This document shows, in pieces, positions 1 through 5,836 of a stretch of 7,407 nt of DNA; within the stretch, counting starts at the first letter, position 1, and every line of letters begins with the position of its first letter. The position numbers were made by a program, and so were the translations under genes. Source of the DNA: an uncultured Traorella sp. (GTDB lineage Bacteria; Bacillota_I; Bacilli_A; Erysipelotrichales; Erysipelotrichaceae). Below the pieces are notes generated by a model, which saw only the letters and a list, made by a program, of their open reading frames with translations, did no database searches and had not been told where the DNA came from. The stretch spans positions 1 through 7,407 of the forward strand of contig CAMEUL010000072.1 in assembly GCA_945938205.1 (NCBI GenBank). Direction: 5' to 3'.

Positions 1-569
1 ATATCATTAAGTCCTTAATTGAACAAAATGCACGGATGGACAGTTTTGGTGTTGGAGAAAATTTGATCGTTTCTAAATCTTCTCCTGTTTTTGGAGGGGT
101 CTACAAGCTTTCCAGTGTGCTAGAAAATGAAGAAATGATACCAAAGATCAAGTTGTCTGAAAATATCGAGAAGATGACCAATCCAGGTTTTAAGGACCTT
201 TATCGTATCTATGACAATGATGGCATGATGCGTGCGGATGTCATGGCAATTCATGGACAGAAGATAGATCCACAGCAGGATCTGACCATCTATCATCCAA
301 ATTCAATGTGGATGAACAAGACATGTAGAGCCAATGAATATACTGTTGAAGATCGTCTGCAACCGATTTTCATCAAAGGACATCTTGTCTATGATGTGCC
401 AACGATTCAGGAAATCAGAGATTATTCCAAAAAACAGTTATCTCATTTATGGCCACAGTATCAGCGTTTTGAATATCCACATGTCTATAAGGTTTCTTTG
501 ACCAAAGAACTGTTGGATCTGAAAACACAGCTGATCGAAAAACTTCGAGGAAAGAAAAAGTCAGGTTAA
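1..569 (+). CDS. pncB: Nicotinate phosphoribosyltransferase, C-terminal part (5' truncated by window edge)
   Basis: This enzyme condenses nicotinate with PRPP, coupled to ATP hydrolysis, to give nicotinate mononucleotide in the cytosolic Preiss-Handler NAD salvage route. The frame is open from base 3, and translation before the ATG at 36 (IIKSLIEQNARMDSFGVGENLI, shown here as IIKSLIEQNAR then MDSFGVGENLI) is typical family sequence, so that ATG is internal. The visible 188 residues are roughly the last 40 percent of a usual 480-490 residue protein. The SFGVGENL segment corresponds to the conserved FGVGT-type phosphate-binding loop of the family. The rest is the C-terminal domain with HPNSMW and a Lys-rich end (GKKKSG). 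The autophosphorylated His lies upstream of the window. The gene converges on a hydrolase gene; the stop codons overlap within the loop of a shared terminator. Identification rests on recognition of the family motif and flanking sequence; the start and catalytic half cannot be judged. Confidence 0.88.
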   Translation, partial: IIKSLIEQNARMDSFGVGENLIVSKSSPVFGGVYKLSSVLENEEMIPKIKLSENIEKMTNPGFKDLYRIYDNDGMMRADVMAIHGQKIDPQQDLTIYHPNSMWMNKTCRANEYTVEDRLQPIFIKGHLVYDVPTIQEIRDYSKKQLSHLWPQYQRFEYPHVYKVSLTKELLDLKTQLIEKLRGKKKSG

Positions 570-581
570 TCCTGACTTTTT
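555..581. terminator. Bidirectional intrinsic terminator shared by convergent genes
   Basis: A perfect 11-bp inverted repeat (AAAAAGTCAGG at 555-565, CCTGACTTTTT at 571-581) encloses the 5-base loop TTAAT. A-runs and T-runs flank the GC core, so it can terminate both strands. The loop holds both stop codons: TAA of pncB on plus (567-569) and TAA of the hydrolase on minus (566-568). The stem arms therefore encode the last residues of both proteins. Confidence 0.85.
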
Positions 582-1282
582 AACAGCTTGTCATGAATAA
601 AATCATCCATCAGAAGAAAGGCGACATCCTTGACTTTTTCATCGCTCAAGAGACGATGCTTTCCTTCATGGAGAAATACACATCTTTTATTGAAATGCGG
701 TATCTGTTCATAAGCCCATTCGCTGCTTCTAACAGGAATGACTTCATCACAGTCTCCCTGGAGGATCAAAACAGGACACAGAACTTTTGAAATATCATTT
801 CTATAGGCTTTTACACAATTCAAAAAGGCAGAATAATAGGTAGAAGGCATACTGGCTGCTTTATTTTCAGAGGAAGAAATCAACTGTTTTCCTTTTTTAA
901 TTGCTAGATTTGTGTAGTTTTCCAAACTGAAATGAATGAAAGCAGGAGCTACCAGGATTAGTTTTTCTATTGGATAATGGCTGGCTAAATGAGAAGCAAT
1001 GACACCACCCATTGAAAAACCTACAAGATAGATCCTTCTGTTTTCCTGTATCATTTTCTGCATCATTTCTTCAGCACGTTTCACCCATATTTTATAATCA
1101 TCATCTTTTTTTCCTTCAATTTCAAACAGATTGAAAGTGACAATTTCCATGGAATGATTCTTTGCATATTCCACCAGTTCATCCATTTCGTTTTCTCTTC
1201 GGACACCAAATCCGTGAATGGTTAGGATCACATCCCTCTGATCGACTTTTTTCTTGAAGAAATTCTTGAAATTTTCTAACAT
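566..1282 (-). CDS. Alpha/beta-hydrolase family protein (carboxylesterase/lipase-like)
   Basis: A 238-residue cytosolic serine hydrolase of the alpha/beta fold; the substrate is unknown, with small acyl esters or monoacylglycerols plausible. Visible elements in order are the oxyanion-side HGFG at residues 23-26, the nucleophile elbow GFSMGG at 88-93 (Ser90), the acid in GDCDEVIP at 176-183 (probably Asp179), and His209 in EGKHRLL. The complete Ser-Asp-His triad and a length within the usual 220-270 range suggest an active enzyme. The insertion between the nucleophile and the Asp (about 115-165) would be the cap. There is no signal peptide or membrane segment. The start is supported by AAGGTGA (plus-strand 1287-1293) four bases upstream of ATG. 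It converges with pncB and diverges from the small gene at 1369. The exact family (carboxylesterase, monoacylglycerol lipase-like, YqkD/Est30-like) cannot be fixed by eye. Confidence 0.8.
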   Translation of the reverse strand: MLENFKNFFKKKVDQRDVILTIHGFGVRRENEMDELVEYAKNHSMEIVTFNLFEIEGKKDDDYKIWVKRAEEMMQKMIQENRRIYLVGFSMGGVIASHLASHYPIEKLILVAPAFIHFSLENYTNLAIKKGKQLISSSENKAASMPSTYYSAFLNCVKAYRNDISKVLCPVLILQGDCDEVIPVRSSEWAYEQIPHFNKRCVFLHEGKHRLLSDEKVKDVAFLLMDDFIHDKLLKSQD

Positions 1283-1297
1283 TGTATCACCTTAACC

Positions 1298-1324
1298 ATT
1301 ATATCATGTTTTTTATCTCGACAA
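1298..1324 (-). promoter_or_regulatory. Possible promoter of the hydrolase gene
   Basis: On the minus strand a perfect TATAAT lies at plus coordinates 1298-1303, preceded by TTGTCG at 1319-1324 (four of six matches to TTGACA) with a short 15-base spacer. The predicted start of transcription would fall at or next to the ribosome binding site, giving an almost leaderless message. The perfect -10 is real; the assignment as promoter is tentative. Confidence 0.35.
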
Positions 1325-1368
1325 AATATTTGTTTTCTTTGTCGTATGATGATGTCGGAGGGATATTT

Positions 1369-1836
1369 ATGGATCTGATCAAAACATGCCGGAATTCCAC
1401 AAAAATGCATCTTTTATGCAAGGATCATGTGCCTAATTTTGCGATGAAGAATGAATTTCAAACTATTACCTTTTCTTTGAAAATGAATCATCTTGAAATC
1501 TATGAAGAAGAATTCTATGGATATGTTATGGAAGATGGCGGAGCTTTTTTATGTGTGAATGTGACCATTACCAACCTGATGAAGGAAACACTTCCTTTTC
1601 AAAAAAGTGATTTTGTCATTACATACGATTCTGAAGGACCTTATGAAGCCGAGGAGTATTTTGGGGTTGACGCACAGTTTGAAGATGAATGGGAACTGAA
1701 ACCCAATGAAACAAAAACAGGCGTCTTTGTTTATACAATTTCAAAATACGCCAAAAAAATAGCGTTCAAATATTTTGAATTGTATGATGATCAAAGAATC
1801 AAGGAATACCGTCTGCGGTATATCATATCTCAGTGA
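1369..1836 (+). CDS. Hypothetical protein with DUF4352-like beta-sandwich, no signal peptide
   Basis: A 155-residue protein of unknown role. I chose the ATG at 1369 because GGAGGG at 1357-1362 lies six bases before it. The longer in-frame start at 1282 has no ribosome site and adds an unconserved-looking 29 residues overlapping the hydrolase start. Residues 58-136 read like an immunoglobulin-like DUF4352-type domain: the strand FLCVNVTITNL at 60-70, then DFVITYDSEG around 81-90, and the typical late segment ELKPNETKTGVFVY at 109-122, where 'L.P.E...G.fvy' is the hallmark. DUF4352 domains usually follow a signal peptide or lipobox; here neither is visible, so the protein seems cytosolic. I see no convincing promoter upstream and no strong terminator downstream. 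The family assignment is by pattern only and could be convergent. Confidence 0.6.
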   Translation: MDLIKTCRNSTKMHLLCKDHVPNFAMKNEFQTITFSLKMNHLEIYEEEFYGYVMEDGGAFLCVNVTITNLMKETLPFQKSDFVITYDSEGPYEAEEYFGVDAQFEDEWELKPNETKTGVFVYTISKYAKKIAFKYFELYDDQRIKEYRLRYIISQ

Positions 1837-1869
1837 AAAAATTTTCAGAAAAAATTTGTAAATTATCTC

Positions 1870-1897
1870 TTGACAAATTTCATTCTTGTTTTATAAT
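1870..1897 (+). promoter_or_regulatory. Consensus sigma-A promoter of the T-box/metQ unit
   Basis: A perfect TTGACA (1870-1875) and a perfect TATAAT (1892-1897) are separated by 16 bases. The transcript should begin near 1904-1906, just where the 5' strand of T-box stem I starts. Such a strong constitutive promoter fits control by premature termination rather than at initiation. Confidence 0.88.
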
Positions 1898-1903
1898 AAC
1901 AGC

Positions 1904-2151
1904 ATAAGCAGAGAAGAGAAGAGTAAGCAACGGAATTTTCAAAGAGAGTTTCCATATGGTGAAAGGAAATAAAAGGAACTTGCTGAACATGGTCTTGGAG
2001 CTATTGCTTCCGATATGAGGTTGCATCGGGATCGCCCGTTACAGCGATAGGGTATGCTGGTACTCGAAGAGGTTCATGTTGTGAGGCATGAATGAATAAA
2101 GGTGGTAACACGAAGTCAACTTTCGTCCTTTAGTGGGTGAAAGTTTTTTTT
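1904..2151 (+). promoter_or_regulatory. T-box riboswitch leader, methionine specifier (ATG)
   Basis: A tRNA-sensing leader that lets transcription continue when uncharged cognate tRNA accumulates. Stem I is closed by AAGCA 1906-1910 with TGCTT 2005-2009. The specifier internal loop has AGTA (1922-1925) on its 5' side and GAAC followed by ATG (1989-1991) and G on its 3' side, above the helix AGCAA/TTGCT (1926-1930/1980-1984). The distal motifs AGAGAG (1943-1948) and GGTGAAAGG (1958-1966) are present. Smaller hairpins follow at 2031-2048 (ATCGC/GCGAT) and 2073-2092 (TTCATG/CATGAA, stem III). The T-box sequence AAGGTGGTAACACG is at 2099-2112. The antiterminator pairs AAAGG 2098-2102 with CCTTT 2127-2131 and ACGAA 2110-2114 with TTCGT 2122-2126, leaving the 7-base bulge TGGTAAC. 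TGGT complements ACCA, i.e. a discriminator A, as expected for tRNA-Met. The specifier placement follows the GAA-N-codon pattern known from glyQS. Confidence 0.92.
2118..2151 (+). terminator. T-box-controlled attenuator terminator
   Basis: An 11-bp stem (AACTTTCGTCC at 2118-2128 with GGGTGAAAGTT at 2135-2145, including G-T pairs) and the loop TTTAGT are followed by a T-run to 2151. Its 5' arm contains the 3' half of the antiterminator (TTCGTCC), so the two structures exclude each other. This is the off state when tRNA-Met is charged. Confidence 0.88.
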
Positions 2152-2156
2152 CACCC
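2135..2156 (+). repeat. Third hairpin overlapping the attenuator's 3' arm and T-run
   Basis: A perfect 8-bp inverted repeat, GGGTGAAA (2135-2142) and TTTCACCC (2149-2156), has a 6-base loop made mostly of the T-run. It cannot form together with the terminator, because it uses the same GGGTGAAA arm. It can form only after polymerase has passed the T-run. Its role is unknown; stabilising the read-through state is one possibility. Confidence 0.6.
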
Positions 2157-2191
2157 AAGAGTTGAAACAGTGAAAAAAAGAGGAGAAGAAC

Positions 2192-3010
2192 ATGAAAAAA
2201 TTATTTGCTGTATTATGTACATTTGCACTCCTTACAGGATGTGCCGCAGGAAAAGGTGATGACAAGACAATCACCGTGGGTGTGAGCCCTCAGCCACATG
2301 GAGAAATCCTGAATGCTGTCAGAGAAGAAATTGAAGCAAAAGGATACAAACTTGAAATCAAGGAATTTACAGATTATGTAATGCCGAATGAAGCTCTGAG
2401 TGAAGGAAGTTTGGATGCCAACTATTTCCAGCATGTTCCTTACTTAAACAATTACAATGAAGAAAAAGGTACAGATCTGGTAAGTGCCGGTGCTATTCAT
2501 TATGAACCATTTGCCATCTATCCTGGCAAAAATCATGAAGTTAATAAAAATTTGACCGTAAATGATATTCCTGAAGGAGCCATTATTGGTGTTCCAAATG
2601 ACGGAAGCAATGAAGCTAGAGCTTTACAGCTTTTGGAATCCTTAGGAATCATTAAACTGAAAGAAGATGCTGGATTCTTAGCAACGAAAAATGACATCGT
2701 TGAAAATCCTAAAAACGTGGATATTCGTGAACTGAATGCTGAAAGCATTCCTGCTCAGCTGCCTGATCTTGACTATGGAATCATCAATGGCAACTATGCT
2801 CTGGGAGCTGGACTAAGTGATAATGCCTGTGTTTATGAAGATGTCAACAGTATCGGACTTCAGACCTATGCCAATGTGGTAGCTGTACGCAAAGGTGAAG
2901 AAAACAGTGAAAAGACAAAAGTATTGCTAGAAGCATTGACAAGCGATAAAGCAGTTCAGTTCATTCAGGATACTTATGGAGATGCTGTCGTATCTGTTGT
3001 TGAAAAATAG
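2192..3010 (+). CDS. metQ: Methionine ABC transporter substrate-binding lipoprotein (MetQ/NlpA family)
   Basis: A 272-residue lipoprotein that captures methionine outside the membrane and delivers it to a MetNI transporter. The signal peptide is residues 1-16 with lipobox LTGC and lipidated Cys17. The mature part shows family hallmarks: ITVGVSPQPHGEIL near 28-41, FTDYVMPNEALSEGSLDANYFQHVPYL around 59-85 (Asp60 to Gln79 region), IHYEPFAIYP, the IGVPNDGSNEARALQLLESLGIIKL stretch, and GIINGNYALGAGL near 196-208. Length is normal. AGGAG at 2181-2185 is correctly spaced from the ATG. The Met-specific T-box upstream independently supports a methionine rather than another NlpA-type ligand. No metN or metI lies next to it; the gene ends in its own terminator, so the permease and ATPase must be elsewhere. 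Confidence 0.92.
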   Translation: MKKLFAVLCTFALLTGCAAGKGDDKTITVGVSPQPHGEILNAVREEIEAKGYKLEIKEFTDYVMPNEALSEGSLDANYFQHVPYLNNYNEEKGTDLVSAGAIHYEPFAIYPGKNHEVNKNLTVNDIPEGAIIGVPNDGSNEARALQLLESLGIIKLKEDAGFLATKNDIVENPKNVDIRELNAESIPAQLPDLDYGIINGNYALGAGLSDNACVYEDVNSIGLQTYANVVAVRKGEENSEKTKVLLEALTSDKAVQFIQDTYGDAVVSVVEK

Positions 3011-3030
3011 AACCGCAAGGTTCTATTTTT
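3003..3030 (+). terminator. Intrinsic terminator of metQ
   Basis: A perfect 12-bp inverted repeat pairs AAAAATAGAACC (3003-3014) with GGTTCTATTTTT (3019-3030) around the GNRA loop GCAA. The metQ stop codon TAG (3008-3010) is inside the 5' arm. The T-run at 3026-3030 marks termination on the plus strand. This closes metQ as a single-gene unit. Confidence 0.9.
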
Positions 3031-3102
3031 ATATGAGCATGGTATTCTTTTCTTGTTGAATCAAAGTGTTTTACTAGTGGATGAGCAGATTTATCCGTTA
3101 GA

Positions 3103-3156
3103 TTTAGCTCTTTGATGATAAGACTTTAAGTAAAATTTAGATTGCCGCTTTAAAAT
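3103..3156 (+). promoter_or_regulatory. Promoter of the two-component operon with candidate regulator repeats
   Basis: TAAAAT at 3151-3156 is a good -10, but no TTGACA-like -35 lies at 16-18 bases. Instead T-rich hexamers stand in 11-bp phase: TTTAGC (3103), a missing or weak copy near 3114, TTTAAG (3125) and TTTAGA (3136). The last reaches to about 10 bases before the -10. This is the layout of an OmpR/PhoB-type activated promoter, and it closely resembles the one in front of the VTC gene. Autoregulation is inferred. Confidence 0.55.
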
Positions 3157-3173
3157 AAAGGAAGAGGTGCCTT

Positions 3174-3851
3174 ATGAGAATTTTGTTATGTGAAGATGAA
3201 AAAGAATTATCCAATGCCATTTCGACGATTTTAAAACATAAGAATTATTCTGTAGATGCGGTATATGATGGACAGTCTGCTTTGGATTGTGGAAGGGATG
3301 AATCCTATGATGTCATTCTTTTAGATATCATGATGCCGAAAATGAATGGCTTGGAAGTGCTGAAACAATTACGTTTAGAAAAAATACAGACACCGATCCT
3401 GATGCTTTCTGCCAAAGGGGAAGTAGAAGATAAGATCAAGGGACTGGACAGTGGTGCGGATGATTATTTGCCAAAGCCGTTTGCTATGGCTGAACTGGTT
3501 GCTAGGATTCGGGCTCTCACACGAAGACAAAGTGAACTGGTGGACGATCTTTTGAACTTTGAAGATCTAGAACTGAATCGCATGAATTATGAAATGAGTG
3601 CTAACGGACAAGCCATTCGTTTATCCAACAAGGAATATCAGATGTTGGAAATGATGATGACCCATCCGAATCGGATCATTTCCACAGAAACTTTCATGGA
3701 AAAGATCTGGGGTTATGATAGCGAAGCTGAAATCAATGTGGTATGGGTTTATATCAGTGCTTTGAGAAAAAAGATCTTGCAGGTAGAAGCTAATGTAGTC
3801 ATCCAAGCAGCCCGTGGTGTTGGCTATAAATTGGTGAAAGCTCATGATTGA
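3174..3851 (+). CDS. OmpR-family response regulator
   Basis: A 225-residue DNA-binding response regulator. The receiver domain (1-118) has the acidic pocket Glu7-Asp8, the phosphoacceptor Asp51 in VILLDIMMPKMNG, Ser79 in MLSAK and Lys101 in YLPKPF, all the residues needed for phosphorylation. The C-terminal winged helix (about 126-222) contains LSNKEYQMLEMMM, then VVWVYISALRKKI as recognition helix region, and the ending ARGVGYKL. Length matches the family. The ribosome site AGGTG (3165-3169) lies four bases before the ATG. The gene overlaps the kinase gene by 8 bp, so the two are translationally coupled partners. The stimulus is not evident. The proposed targets are its own promoter and the VTC operon downstream, from shared direct repeats. 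Confidence 0.93.
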   Translation: MRILLCEDEKELSNAISTILKHKNYSVDAVYDGQSALDCGRDESYDVILLDIMMPKMNGLEVLKQLRLEKIQTPILMLSAKGEVEDKIKGLDSGADDYLPKPFAMAELVARIRALTRRQSELVDDLLNFEDLELNRMNYEMSANGQAIRLSNKEYQMLEMMMTHPNRIISTETFMEKIWGYDSEAEINVVWVYISALRKKILQVEANVVIQAARGVGYKLVKAHD

Positions 3852-5037
3852 GAAAATGCGAAAAAAATTCATCAGTATCATGATGCTGTCTTTAACAGTG
3901 GTGCTGATCCTGATTATGTCTTTGGTGAATCTGGTAAATTATTATCAGTTGAAAGAACAGACGAATCAGAAAATCACGTATCTTGCAGAAAATGATGGCC
4001 GTTTACCTCAAAAGCCCAAAGACGATTTTGAAAAACCGATGAATCCTATTTTTGAAACCCGTTATTTTGTGGTTCATCTGAATGAAAACTATGATATTTT
4101 AAATATTAATACTTCTCATATTTCATCGATTTCAAGCAGTGAAGCCCTCACTTACAGTCAGCAGGTGCTCTCCACTCGTTCATCGCAAGGGATCCTTCAT
4201 GATTATCAATATCGTATCGTAGAGAATCAAAATGAGATTTTGATTGTTTTCGTGAATGTTGTCAATCAGCAAGAAGCCGTACGCTCTTTCTTTGTTTCCA
4301 GTGTCTGGATCGTTCTTGCATCCCTTCTGATATTGTTTGTCATCGTTGTTTTGGCCAGCAGACAAGCAATAAATCCCTTATTACGTGCTATTGAAAAACA
4401 GAAGCAGTTCATTACAGATGCTTCTCATGAAATCAAAACACCGTTGGCAATCATTTCAGCCAATAATGAAGTGCTGGAATTAGAATATGGAAAAAATGAA
4501 TGGATCACATCCAACCAAAATCAGATTCACCGTTTGAATTCACTGTTGAAAAAAATGATGACTCTTTCTAAAATGGAAGAAGATGTGAAACCCGAAAAAA
4601 GTTTGATTAATTTCAGTGAATGTGTGGAAAATACCCTTCAAGGTTTTTCTTCCTTGCTGCGTCAGAAAGAAATCCATCTGGAAACAACGATCGAAGAGAA
4701 TATCATGATTGAAGCGGATGTGGAAATGATTCAGGAACTGGTGAATATTCTGATGGACAATGCTGTCAAATATGTGCAGGATCCTAATTATATCCTGGTA
4801 AAACTGTACCGGAATCATTTGAATTGTATTTTTGAAGTGTTCAATACATGTCCCCAACTGCATATTGAACTGGATCAGCTGTTTGAACGATTCTATCGTT
4901 ATGATAAAGCCCGTTCATCTCTTGTGAAAGGGCAGGGCATTGGATTATCAATTGCCAAATTGGTCGTGCAGGCGCATGGAGGGAAAATCAAAGCCAATTA
5001 TCAAAACAATGGACTTTTAATGAAAGTAGAACTTTAA
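3844..5037 (+). CDS. Membrane sensor histidine kinase, partner of the OmpR regulator
   Basis: A 397-residue kinase. Membrane segments are at about 10-32 and 149-171, and the extracellular sensor domain of roughly 115 residues (33-148) has no family I recognise. After the second membrane segment only about 24 residues precede the phosphorylated His195 in the H-box FITDASHEIKTPL, so no PAS domain and no full HAMP domain fits. The ATPase domain has the N-box ELVNILMDNAVKYV (Asn306), the F-box FERFYR (347-352) and the G2 box KGQGIGL (362-368). The G1 box is degenerate: VFNTCPQLHI stands where DxGxG would be, a known variant in several Bacillota kinases (usually VxNxG), here with Cys for Gly. GGTGA at 3833-3837 can serve as ribosome site. 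The gene is followed directly by a terminator. The short linker recalls small bacitracin- or cell-envelope-type kinases but the signal is unknown. Confidence 0.92.
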   Translation: MIEKMRKKFISIMMLSLTVVLILIMSLVNLVNYYQLKEQTNQKITYLAENDGRLPQKPKDDFEKPMNPIFETRYFVVHLNENYDILNINTSHISSISSSEALTYSQQVLSTRSSQGILHDYQYRIVENQNEILIVFVNVVNQQEAVRSFFVSSVWIVLASLLILFVIVVLASRQAINPLLRAIEKQKQFITDASHEIKTPLAIISANNEVLELEYGKNEWITSNQNQIHRLNSLLKKMMTLSKMEEDVKPEKSLINFSECVENTLQGFSSLLRQKEIHLETTIEENIMIEADVEMIQELVNILMDNAVKYVQDPNYILVKLYRNHLNCIFEVFNTCPQLHIELDQLFERFYRYDKARSSLVKGQGIGLSIAKLVVQAHGGKIKANYQNNGLLMKVEL

Positions 5038-5066
5038 TGCTGTATGGACTGTCATACAGCATTTTT
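5036..5066 (+). terminator. Intrinsic terminator after the kinase gene
   Basis: A perfect 11-bp stem (AATGCTGTATG at 5036-5046, CATACAGCATT at 5053-5063) with a 6-base loop and T-run 5062-5066 begins at the last bases of the kinase stop codon. It separates the two-component transcript from the VTC operon, which therefore has its own promoter. Confidence 0.9.
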
Positions 5067-5115
5067 CTTAAGAAATTTTAAGCAAAGTTTGAGTAAATTC
5101 AAAGTTTGATTTTAG
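5067..5115 (+). repeat. T-rich direct repeats, candidate response-regulator binding sites
   Basis: Hexamers related to TTTAAG recur along one DNA face: CTTAAG (5067), TTTAAG (5077), TTTGAG (5088), a weak TCAAAG (5099) and TTTTAG (5110), at steps of 10, 11, 11 and 11 bases. PhoB/PhoP-type OmpR regulators are known to bind tandem hexamers with 11-bp period. That the neighbouring regulator binds here is inference. Confidence 0.55.
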
Positions 5116-5131
5116 GTTATCTTTTTATAAT
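5105..5131 (+). promoter_or_regulatory. Promoter of the VTC-DUF4956-lipoprotein operon
   Basis: The -10 is a perfect TATAAT (5126-5131). There is no good -35 at normal distance (TTTGAT at 5105 is only 15 bases away). The last direct repeat, TTTTAG, lies 10 bases upstream of the -10, as in activator-dependent promoters. The start of transcription would be near 5138, giving a leader of only about 12 bases. Confidence 0.6.
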
Positions 5132-5149
5132 AAAGACGGTGGTGATGAA

Positions 5150-5836
5150 ATGAGCACGGAAGTATTTGAAAGAGTAGAAAAGAAATATCTGTTGACCAAA
5201 GATCAGTATGAATGTCTCATGCCTGTCATCAAAGAGCATGTGAAGGAAGACTTATATCCTGTTTTAGAGATCCATAATCTTTATTTTGATACAAAAGAGG
5301 ATACTCTGATCCGTAATTCACTTGAAAAACCAGTCTACAAGGAAAAATTGAGAATCCGGTCCTACAAAGTTCCTGAGCTGAATGATCCGGTTTATTTGGA
5401 AATCAAGAAGAAATTTGAAGGGATTGTTTATAAAAGAAGAAAACAGGTTCTCTATAAGGATCTAAAACATGCTTCTGAGGAAAAAGATCAGATTCAAAAG
5501 GAAATCAATTATCTCACAAAACAGTATCCGGGCATAAGACCGGCTATGATGATTTTTTATCATCGTACTTCGTGGATAGGTAAAGAAGAAAAAGATTTGC
5601 GGATTACTTTTGATACTCAAATGAAAATGAGAAAACAAGATCTTTCTTTAGAGAAAGGAAACTATGGAATACCTTTATTGAATGAAAATGAGATATTGAT
5701 GGAAATCAAGTTTTTAAATGCCATGCCTTTATGGCTGGCACATCTTTTGGATCATTACAAGATTTTTCCTATATCCTTTTCTAAATATGGAAAAGGATAT
5801 CTGATGACACAAAAGGAGGAAATAATTTATGTTTGA
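5150..5836 (+). CDS. VTC-domain polyphosphate polymerase-like protein (triphosphate tunnel fold)
   Basis: A 228-residue soluble protein formed by the VTC domain alone, without the SPX or membrane parts of fungal Vtc4. Fungal VTC makes polyphosphate from ATP in a tunnel lined with basic and acidic side chains. The alternating charged strands are visible: FERVEKKYLL (Glu10, Lys12), NLYFDT (43-48), EKLRIRSY (Lys66, Arg68, Arg70), YLEIKKK (Glu84, Lys86), YKRRK (94-98), YHRTSW (Arg139), LRITFD (Arg151, Asp155), LMEIKF (Glu185, Lys187) and SFSKY (Ser211, Lys212). These look like counterparts of the tunnel residues, so the protein is probably catalytic. GGTGGTG (5138-5144) precedes the ATG, and the end overlaps the DUF4956 gene by 8 bp. 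Polyphosphate synthesis is inferred from the family; another nucleotide- or phosphate-chain reaction is possible. Confidence 0.88.
   Translation: MSTEVFERVEKKYLLTKDQYECLMPVIKEHVKEDLYPVLEIHNLYFDTKEDTLIRNSLEKPVYKEKLRIRSYKVPELNDPVYLEIKKKFEGIVYKRRKQVLYKDLKHASEEKDQIQKEINYLTKQYPGIRPAMMIFYHRTSWIGKEEKDLRITFDTQMKMRKQDLSLEKGNYGIPLLNENEILMEIKFLNAMPLWLAHLLDHYKIFPISFSKYGKGYLMTQKEEIIYV

Noticed and set aside
36..569. Complete small protein starting at the ATG at 36
   Set aside because: The frame is open upstream and the preceding residues fit nicotinate phosphoribosyltransferase, so it is the end of a longer gene.
1282..1368. Longer in-frame start of the small gene at 1282
   Set aside because: There is no ribosome site before it, it overlaps the hydrolase start codon, and GGAGGG marks the ATG at 1369.
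1834..1857. A/T-only inverted repeat after the small gene as a terminator
   Set aside because: The pairing is nearly all A-T with no GC core and no stable stem; not enough for a call.
1904..2191. SAM (S-box) riboswitch in front of metQ
   Set aside because: The leader has T-box elements from stem I to the antiterminator bulge; no S-box core was seen.
3060..3116. 7-bp inverted repeat ATCAAAG ... CTTTGAT upstream of the response regulator
   Set aside because: The arms are 43 bases apart and AT-rich; this is likely chance, and it does not fit the 11-bp repeat phase.
4540..4863. Minus-strand open frame inside the sensor kinase gene
   Set aside because: It is His/Phe-rich antisense translation of conserved kinase codons, with no independent support.
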